NCBI GenBank assembly: GCA_003559755.1
Contig: PWKM01000302.1
Location: forward strand, 1-6,796
Direction: 5' to 3'
From: Planctomycetota bacterium
GTDB lineage: Bacteria; Planctomycetota; PUPC01
DNA length: 6,796 bases
The notes under the pieces were generated by a model that did not search any database, had not been told where the DNA came from, and saw only the letters and a program-made list of their open reading frames with translations. Below, piece after piece: positions 1 through 4,280 of this stretch (its first letter is position 1; each line of letters opens with the position of its first letter). The position numbers and the translations under genes were made by a program.

Positions 1-191
1 AGAACCTGTTTTGGGCGACCGGATATAACGTCGTGGCCATCCCCCTGGCGGCCGGGGCCCTCTATTGGGCCGGGATCATCATGGCTCCTGCGGTCGGAGC
101 AATCATCATGTCCGCGTCGACTGTCATCGTTGCCATCAACGCCCAACTGCTGGCTCGCACATCGGACCAGCATCAGAACTCCGAGGAGTAA
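1..191 (+). CDS. P1B-type heavy-metal (copper) transporting ATPase, C-terminal end, CopB-like
   Basis: This is the 3' end of a gene entering from the left edge; the frame reads from position 3 and gives 62 residues before TAA at 189-191. The visible part covers the last two membrane helices of a P1B ATPase, which exports heavy-metal ions across the inner membrane using ATP. Motifs seen: N-x5-GYN-x4-P at visible residues 1-14 (helix 7) and P-x6-MSAST-x5-N at residues 29-46 (helix 8), followed by a short polar tail (QLLAR, then a charged end). As I recall the subgroup signatures, MSxST with GYN is the P1B-3 (CopB, Cu2+/Ag+) pattern, whereas CopA (P1B-1) has MxxSS. The CPH/CPC motif that would settle this lies outside the window, as do the phosphorylation site and metal-binding domain. 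The gene ends four bases before the phosphoketolase start, so the two are probably co-transcribed. Family assignment is firm; the metal is inferred. Confidence 0.88.
   Translation, partial: NLFWATGYNVVAIPLAAGALYWAGIIMAPAVGAIIMSASTVIVAINAQLLARTSDQHQNSEE
183..188 (+). promoter_or_regulatory. Shine-Dalgarno sequence for the phosphoketolase
   Basis: GAGGAG lies 7 bases before the ATG at 196, inside the last codons of the upstream ATPase gene. It decides the start: the frame is open further upstream to an ATG at 130, but that start has no such site and would overlap the ATPase by about 60 bases. The position suggests that phosphoketolase translation is coupled to termination of the ATPase gene. 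Confidence 0.75.
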
Positions 192-195
192 TACG

Positions 196-2592
196 ATGGC
201 CTCGAATGGCAAAGAAGATCTGCATCCAGCCGAACCCTTAAGCCCCGACGATCTGCGCAAGATGAACGCCTACTGGCGGGCCGCCAATTATCTGTCCGTA
301 GGGCAGATCTATCTTTATGACAATCCATTGCTGCGCGAGCCGCTCGATATCGCTCACATCAAACCACGCCTGCTCGGCCACTGGGGCACAACGCCGGGGC
401 TCAACTTCATCTATGTGCATCTCAACCGGGTGATCAGGCAGCGGGACCTCGACATGATCTACATTTGCGGGCCCGGGCACGGCGGCCCGGCGATGGTCGC
501 CAACACCTACCTCGAGGGCACATACAGCGAGCTCTACCCGAATATCAGCCGTGATGCTGAGGGGATGCGGCGGCTGTTCAAGCAGTTCTCCTTCCCCGGC
601 GGGGTGCCCAGCCACGCCGCGCCGGAAACGCCGGGCTCCATTCACGAAGGCGGCGAACTGGGGTACTCGCTCGCTCACGCGTTCGGGGCCGCGTTCGACA
701 ACCCCGAACTGATCGTCGCCTGCGTGGTCGGCGATGGCGAGGCCGAGACCGGCCCGCTCGCCACTGCGTGGCACTCGAACAAGTTCCTCAACCCGGCCAC
801 GGACGGGGCGGTGCTGCCTATCCTTCACCTCAATGATTACAAGATCGCCAGTCCGACCGTGCTGGCCCGTATCGGGCGCGAGGAGCTCGAAAATCTGCTC
901 GTCGGATATGGCTATCGCCCGGTGTTCGTCGAGGGGGCCGAGCCCGATTCGATGCATCAGAAGATGGCGGCCGCCCTCGATGACATCACAGACGACATTC
1001 GCCGCTGCCAGGAGGCGGCCCGCTCGGGCCGGGCCGTCGAACGGCCGCGATGGCCGATGATTGTCCTCCGATCGCCCAAGGGCTGGACCGGCCCTCGCTC
1101 GGTGAACGGCAAGCAGGTCGAGGGGACGTGGCGATCTCACCAGGTGCCCCTGTCGAACCTCCGAGAGAACCCCCAGCACGTTCCGGAACTCGAGCAGTGG
1201 ATGAAAAGTTATCGACCGGACGAACTATTCGACGAGAGCGGGGCGCTGGTGCCCGAGTTGGCCGAACTCGCCCCCAAGGGGGGCCGGCGGATGGGGGCGA
1301 ATCCGCACGCGAACGGCGGGCTGCTGCTCCGGGAGCTCCGGATGCCCGATTTCCGCGACTATGCCGTCGACGTTCCCAAGCCGGGTGGCGGCAAGGCCGA
1401 GGCGACTCGCATTATGGGCGGGTTTGTCCGCGATGTGATGCGACAAAACGCAGAGCAGCGGAACTTCCGCGTCTTCGGTCCCGACGAGACCGAGTCCAAC
1501 CGCCTGACAGCCCTGTTCGAGGTGACCGACCGGGCCTGGATGGCCGAGATCGACCCCGGTGACGAAAATCTGGGCCCCGACGGCCGGGTGATGGAAATCC
1601 TCAGCGAGCACTGCTGCCAGGGCTGGCTCGAGGGCTACCTGCTCACCGGCCGGCACGGCCTTTTCTCATGCTACGAGGCGTTCATCCACATCGTCGACTC
1701 GATGTTCAACCAGCACGCCAAGTGGCTCAAAGTCGCCCAGCACGAGGTCGCGTGGCGGCGTCCGGTCGCTTCGCTGAACATCCTGCTTACCTCCCACGTC
1801 TGGCGGCAGGACCATAACGGCTTCAGCCATCAGGACCCTGGGTTCATCGACCTCGTTGTGAACAAGAAGGCGGACGTGATTCGCGTGTACTTTCCGCCCG
1901 ACGCCAACACGCTGCTGTCGGTGACCAACCACTGCCTGCGCAGCCGCAATTACGTGAACGTGATCGTTGCCGGCAAGCAGCCCCAGCCGCAGTGGCTCGA
2001 CATGGATACGGCAATCAAGCACTGCTCCGCCGGCATCGGAATCTGGCCGTGGGCCAGCAACGATGACGGGGGCGACCCGGATGTCGTCATGGCGTGCTGC
2101 GGAGATGTGCCAACCATAGAAACACTCGCCGCCGTCGACTTCCTCCGCAACCACATCCCCGACCTCAAGGTCCGCGTCGTCAACGTGGTGGACCTGATGA
2201 CTCTCCAGGACCACGAGGAGCATCCGCACGGCCTTCGCCATCCCGAATTCGATGCCCTGTTCACTACCGACAAACCGATCATCTTCGCCTTTCACGGCTA
2301 CCCCTGGCTGATCCACCGGCTGACCTACCGCCGGACGAACCACAAAAACCTGCACGTGCGCGGTTACAAAGAGGAGGGCACTACGACCACTCCCTTCGAT
2401 ATGGTGGTGCGGAATGATCTCGACCGGTACAACCTCGCCGCCGACGTCATCGACCGCGTGCCCAAACTCGGTTCGACTGCCGCGTACACCAAACAGGTGA
2501 TCCGCGACAAGCTCATCGATCACAAGGCATATGTCGCCCGCGAAGGGCAGGACATGCCCGAGATACGAAACTGGACCTGGCCGCAGGAGTGA
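196..2592 (+). CDS. xfp: Xylulose-5-phosphate/fructose-6-phosphate phosphoketolase
   Basis: This is a complete 798-residue protein, the usual phosphoketolase length (about 790-825). These cytoplasmic thiamine-diphosphate enzymes cleave xylulose 5-phosphate (often also fructose 6-phosphate) with phosphate to acetyl-phosphate plus glyceraldehyde 3-phosphate (or erythrose 4-phosphate). Seen: HWGTTPGLNF at residues 62-71, GPGHGGPA at 92-99, PSH at 138-140, the family signature EGGELGY at 151-157, and the second signature ending in GDGE at 179-182 (ThDP/Mg binding). HLNDYK at 211-216, WRSHQVPL from 312, PDETESNRL from 429, LSEH with E471, HNGFSHQDPG at 540-549 and GTTTTPFD at 728-735 follow. H62, H95, H140, H315, E471 and H545 appear to match the active-site residues known from bifidobacterial enzymes (H64, H97, H142, H320, E479, H553). 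The C-terminus keeps the typical MPEIRNW motif. One oddity is D214, where I recall Gly in most relatives. The gene follows the metal ATPase by four bases, and no acetate kinase gene follows. The substrate preference cannot be read from the sequence. Confidence 0.97.
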   Translation: MASNGKEDLHPAEPLSPDDLRKMNAYWRAANYLSVGQIYLYDNPLLREPLDIAHIKPRLLGHWGTTPGLNFIYVHLNRVIRQRDLDMIYICGPGHGGPAMVANTYLEGTYSELYPNISRDAEGMRRLFKQFSFPGGVPSHAAPETPGSIHEGGELGYSLAHAFGAAFDNPELIVACVVGDGEAETGPLATAWHSNKFLNPATDGAVLPILHLNDYKIASPTVLARIGREELENLLVGYGYRPVFVEGAEPDSMHQKMAAALDDITDDIRRCQEAARSGRAVERPRWPMIVLRSPKGWTGPRSVNGKQVEGTWRSHQVPLSNLRENPQHVPELEQWMKSYRPDELFDESGALVPELAELAPKGGRRMGANPHANGGLLLRELRMPDFRDYAVDVPKPGGGKAEATRIMGGFVRDVMRQNAEQRNFRVFGPDETESNRLTALFEVTDRAWMAEIDPGDENLGPDGRVMEILSEHCCQGWLEGYLLTGRHGLFSCYEAFIHIVDSMFNQHAKWLKVAQHEVAWRRPVASLNILLTSHVWRQDHNGFSHQDPGFIDLVVNKKADVIRVYFPPDANTLLSVTNHCLRSRNYVNVIVAGKQPQPQWLDMDTAIKHCSAGIGIWPWASNDDGGDPDVVMACCGDVPTIETLAAVDFLRNHIPDLKVRVVNVVDLMTLQDHEEHPHGLRHPEFDALFTTDKPIIFAFHGYPWLIHRLTYRRTNHKNLHVRGYKEEGTTTTPFDMVVRNDLDRYNLAADVIDRVPKLGSTAAYTKQVIRDKLIDHKAYVAREGQDMPEIRNWTWPQE

Positions 2593-2610
2593 CCGGCCGG
2601 CGGGCATCCA

Positions 2611-2630
2611 GCAACTCGCGTCGAAGTTGC
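2611..2630 (+). other. Small hairpin after the phosphoketolase gene
   Basis: GCAACT (2611-2616) pairs with AGTTGC (2625-2630) around an 8-base loop, 19 bases after the xfp stop. No T-run follows, so it is at best a weak or Rho-assisted end, or an RNA 3'-stabilising stem. The rest of the gap 2593-2728 shows only a short CCGGCCGG palindrome at 2593-2600 and no gene. Confidence 0.3.
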
Positions 2631-2728
2631 CACAGGGATAAAGTTATGCCAGAATACACATCGCCTGTCTCATAGCCCTGCAATTCACCGGTCTGGAACA
2701 GGTTGGAATTGATGCATATGATGCAGCG

Positions 2729-3115
2729 ATGAACACGAGGGACGCTCTGCAAAAGAAGCCAATGAAGATCCAGCCAATCGGCCGCGTATGCGCGCGATCG
2801 GATGATGAGAAAACGCTCGAGATAGAGGACCAATACGCCGATGCACTGCTCGGGGTCGAGCCGGGCGACAAGCTCCAGGTGCTGTACTGGATGCACGAAC
2901 TCACGGCGGAGGGCCGCCGCCGGCTGCGGGTCCACCCCCGGGGCGACACCGCCCGTCCGATACAGGGCGTGTTCGCACTTCGCAGCCCGATGCGGCCCAA
3001 CCCGATCGGCGTGACCGTGGTCGAAGTCGTCGCCATACAGGGGACCTGCATCGTGGTGCAGGGGCTCGATGCGCTCGACGGCTCACCGATCATCGACCTG
3101 AAAAACGCGGGCTGA
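2729..3115 (+). CDS. TsaA/TrmO-family protein, putative tRNA (t6A37) N6-methyltransferase, single-domain
   Basis: The product has 128 residues and belongs to the TsaA/TrmO (UPF0066) family, whose E. coli member uses S-adenosylmethionine to N6-methylate t6A37 in threonine tRNAs. Seen: an N-terminal IGRV strand, a YADALLGVEPGD segment, VLYWMHEL, an HPRGD segment near residue 70, the core GVFALRSPMRPNPIG at 80-94 and LDALDGSP at 113-120. This is the order of the family's conserved motifs. The protein stops at DLKNAG (123-128), where relatives read DIKPY and go on for some residues, and E. coli TrmO has a further C-terminal domain. The ATG at 2729 is chosen because the frame holds no earlier start. 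It has no good ribosome binding site, and the ATG at 2762, just before the IGRV strand, would give 117 residues and is also possible. The gene lies alone between two gaps, so neighbours do not inform its role. The family is secure; the tRNA activity is inferred from homology. Confidence 0.82.
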   Translation: MNTRDALQKKPMKIQPIGRVCARSDDEKTLEIEDQYADALLGVEPGDKLQVLYWMHELTAEGRRRLRVHPRGDTARPIQGVFALRSPMRPNPIGVTVVEVVAIQGTCIVVQGLDALDGSPIIDLKNAG

Positions 3116-3190
3116 GCAGCCCGAACTTTCCCAAAGGCGGGATCATCATAGACAACCGCCGCTGCATCCTGTACCATCGTAGACGGTTGT

Positions 3191-3225
3191 GCCGGTGCGG
3201 ACCGGCGATTCGGATCGAGGTTTTT
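3191..3225 (+). terminator. Possible terminator after the TrmO-like gene
   Basis: GCCGGT (3191-3196) and ACCGGC (3201-3206) form a perfect 6-bp GC-rich stem with a 4-base loop. A weaker CGAT/ATCG stem (3206-3217) abuts it and a run of five T follows at 3221-3225. The T-run is close to the second stem but about 15 bases from the strong one, so this is not a textbook intrinsic terminator. Further upstream, ACAACCG (3152-3158) can pair with CGGTTGT (3184-3190) across a 25-base loop. The structure sits 76 bases past the stop of the TrmO-like gene and could instead be leader structure for the amidohydrolase. Confidence 0.35.
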
Positions 3226-3232
3226 ACGTGGG

Positions 3233-3246
3233 ATTGGCCGGCCAAT
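3233..3246 (+). promoter_or_regulatory. Perfect 14-bp palindrome, possible operator before the amidohydrolase
   Basis: ATTGGCCGGCCAAT is an exact inverted repeat with no spacer, immediately overlapped by a second 8-bp palindrome, CAATATTG (3243-3250). It lies 75 bases before the amidohydrolase start, where a promoter would be expected. AATATT at 3244-3249, with TTTTTA at 3221-3226 and a 17-base spacer, is a poor but possible promoter pair (4/6 and 3/6 matches), so the palindrome would lie in its spacer. A dimeric repressor site is a reasonable reading; a chance GC-rich palindrome is the alternative. Confidence 0.3.
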
Positions 3247-3306
3247 ATTGAAGGACGCCGAAGCGTGTCTGCCGGCAGCCCGGGAGCCCCTAAGGTTCTG
3301 TGGACG

Positions 3307-3313
3307 AAGGAGG
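3307..3313 (+). promoter_or_regulatory. Strong Shine-Dalgarno sequence for the amidohydrolase
   Basis: AAGGAGG, a near-complete anti-16S match, lies 8 bases before the ATG at 3322. It sets that start over the in-frame upstream extension, which is open back to a TTG at 3187 but adds residues unlike the family. Confidence 0.85.
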
Positions 3314-3321
3314 ATGCGGCC

Positions 3322-4119
3322 ATGCAGATCGACGCACACGTACATTCGGACGGCAGCCCGGAGCACATCAAGGGCCTGCTCGAGGCGTGCGACAAGGTGG
3401 GGACGGACAAGGCGATCGTGTTCAACACGAACCGGTCGATGGAGAAACCGAACGAGAAACTGATGAAGGCCGCCGAGCGGAATCCCGACCGGCTCATCCC
3501 GTTCGCACACCTCCTCCCGGACATGCACACGCCGAGCGACATTGAGCGGTTCAAGGACATGGGTTTTGTCGGCATGAAAGTGATTCGAACCCGTAAGTGC
3601 TACGACGATCACTCCTACTGGCCGCTCTACGAGACGGCGGCGAACCAGCGGATGCCGATCCTGTTCCACCTGGGGATCGTGGCCCGGCACGACAACGCGT
3701 TCGACGTCAACTCAAACCGGATGCGGCCGATCCACCTCGATGCCATATGCCGGGCGTTCCCCAAGCTGCACGTGCACGGAGCGCACCTCGGCAACCCGTG
3801 GTATGAAGAGGCGTCTATGTCGGCCCGGTGGAACGCCAACCTGTGGTTCGACCTCAGCGGCTCGACACTGAAGAAGAAAACGCCGGAATTCCTCGACGGG
3901 CTGCTCTGGTGGCATCGCGGAAACCATCCATATAAAGGCCATAAAAAGAAGCACCCGTACAGCAAGATCCTGTTCGGGACCGACGTGGCCAACGAGTGGG
4001 TGGAGGACGTGTATAACGACTACGTCAACCTCTGCGATAAGCTGGAGATATCGAAACGCTGGCGGCAGGCCATCTTCGGCGACAACGCACTCCGTATGTT
4101 GTACGAGAAGCGGAACTGA
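3322..4119 (+). CDS. Amidohydrolase-2 family metal-dependent hydrolase, substrate unknown
   Basis: The 265-residue protein has the layout of the amidohydrolase-2 (PF04909-type) TIM-barrel branch of the amidohydrolase superfamily, a length typical of its small members. Metal-ligand candidates in order: HVH at residues 6-8 right after the start (strand 1 HxH), H116 in LFHLG (strand 5), H155 in AHLGNPW (strand 6, preceded by the usual AFPKL helix end) and D221 in FGTD (strand 8). An HxH at residues 6-8 supports the ATG at 3322, which also has an excellent ribosome binding site. Relatives include hydrolases, decarboxylases and hydratases acting on small carboxylates, so neither reaction nor substrate can be named. 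No signal peptide is seen, so it is probably cytoplasmic. A lysine/histidine-rich loop at residues 202-215, HPYKGHKKKHPYSK, lies just before strand 8. The gene is flanked by intergenic regions with hairpins and is likely monocistronic. Confidence 0.87.
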   Translation: MQIDAHVHSDGSPEHIKGLLEACDKVGTDKAIVFNTNRSMEKPNEKLMKAAERNPDRLIPFAHLLPDMHTPSDIERFKDMGFVGMKVIRTRKCYDDHSYWPLYETAANQRMPILFHLGIVARHDNAFDVNSNRMRPIHLDAICRAFPKLHVHGAHLGNPWYEEASMSARWNANLWFDLSGSTLKKKTPEFLDGLLWWHRGNHPYKGHKKKHPYSKILFGTDVANEWVEDVYNDYVNLCDKLEISKRWRQAIFGDNALRMLYEKRN

Positions 4120-4163
4120 GCGCGTGGACGGCAGTGGGCGGCTGGGTGCCCGGCGCTCAACAA

Positions 4164-4181
4164 ACGGGCGTGGCCGCCCGT
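4164..4181 (+). terminator. Perfect GC hairpin after the amidohydrolase gene
   Basis: ACGGGCG (4164-4170) pairs exactly with CGCCCGT (4175-4181) around the 4-base loop TGGC, 45 bases past the amidohydrolase stop. No T-run follows, so it is either a terminator of the GC-hairpin-only kind or a 3'-end stabilising stem. Otherwise the gap 4120-4280 holds only promoter-like sequence near its right end. Confidence 0.4.
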
Positions 4182-4242
4182 ACGTTCGATCTGTGGCTGG
4201 CCGCAGGTCGGCCGAAGAATGGTGCTTGATCGCCATAATCTC

Positions 4243-4271
4243 TGGTCACGCATCGCAAGATAGGGTACGAT
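4243..4271 (+). promoter_or_regulatory. Candidate promoter for the AsmA-like gene
   Basis: TGGTCA (4243-4248) and TACGAT (4266-4271), 17 bases apart, each match four of six positions of the sigma-70 consensus. GATAAT (4269-4274) is a better -10 match but lacks a -35 at the right distance. Either would start transcription within about ten bases of the ATG at 4281, implying a very short leader or use of the ATG at 4305. Match quality is modest and chance is quite possible. Confidence 0.22.
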
Positions 4272-4280
4272 AATAGGTAT

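Noticed and set aside
130..195. Upstream in-frame ATG at 130 as the phosphoketolase start
   Set aside because: It would overlap the ATPase coding sequence by about 60 bases, adds 22 residues unlike the family N-terminus and has no ribosome binding site, whereas the ATG at 196 has one 7 bases upstream.
238..1179. Minus-strand open frame of 313 codons opposite phosphoketolase
   Set aside because: The + strand frame is an unmistakable phosphoketolase; the antisense translation has no recognisable features. The same applies to minus-strand frames at 1225-1656 and 1666-2607.
1050..1562. Second + strand frame of 170 codons inside the phosphoketolase gene
   Set aside because: Arg/Pro/Gly-rich out-of-frame shadow of the xfp coding sequence without motifs.
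3187..3321. Longer amidohydrolase starting from TTG at 3187
   Set aside because: The conserved HxH begins six residues after the ATG at 3322, which has AAGGAGG at proper spacing; the extension crosses the palindromes and has no family-like sequence.
2644..3690. Minus-strand open frame of 348 codons across the TrmO-like gene and the amidohydrolase start
   Set aside because: It runs antisense to two genes with clear family motifs and good starts, and its translation matches nothing I recognise.
4124..4273. Small 49-codon open frame from GTG in the gap before the AsmA-like gene
   Set aside because: No ribosome binding site, it contains the hairpin at 4164-4181, and its composition (Arg, Gly, Ser rich) looks like random GC-rich sequence.
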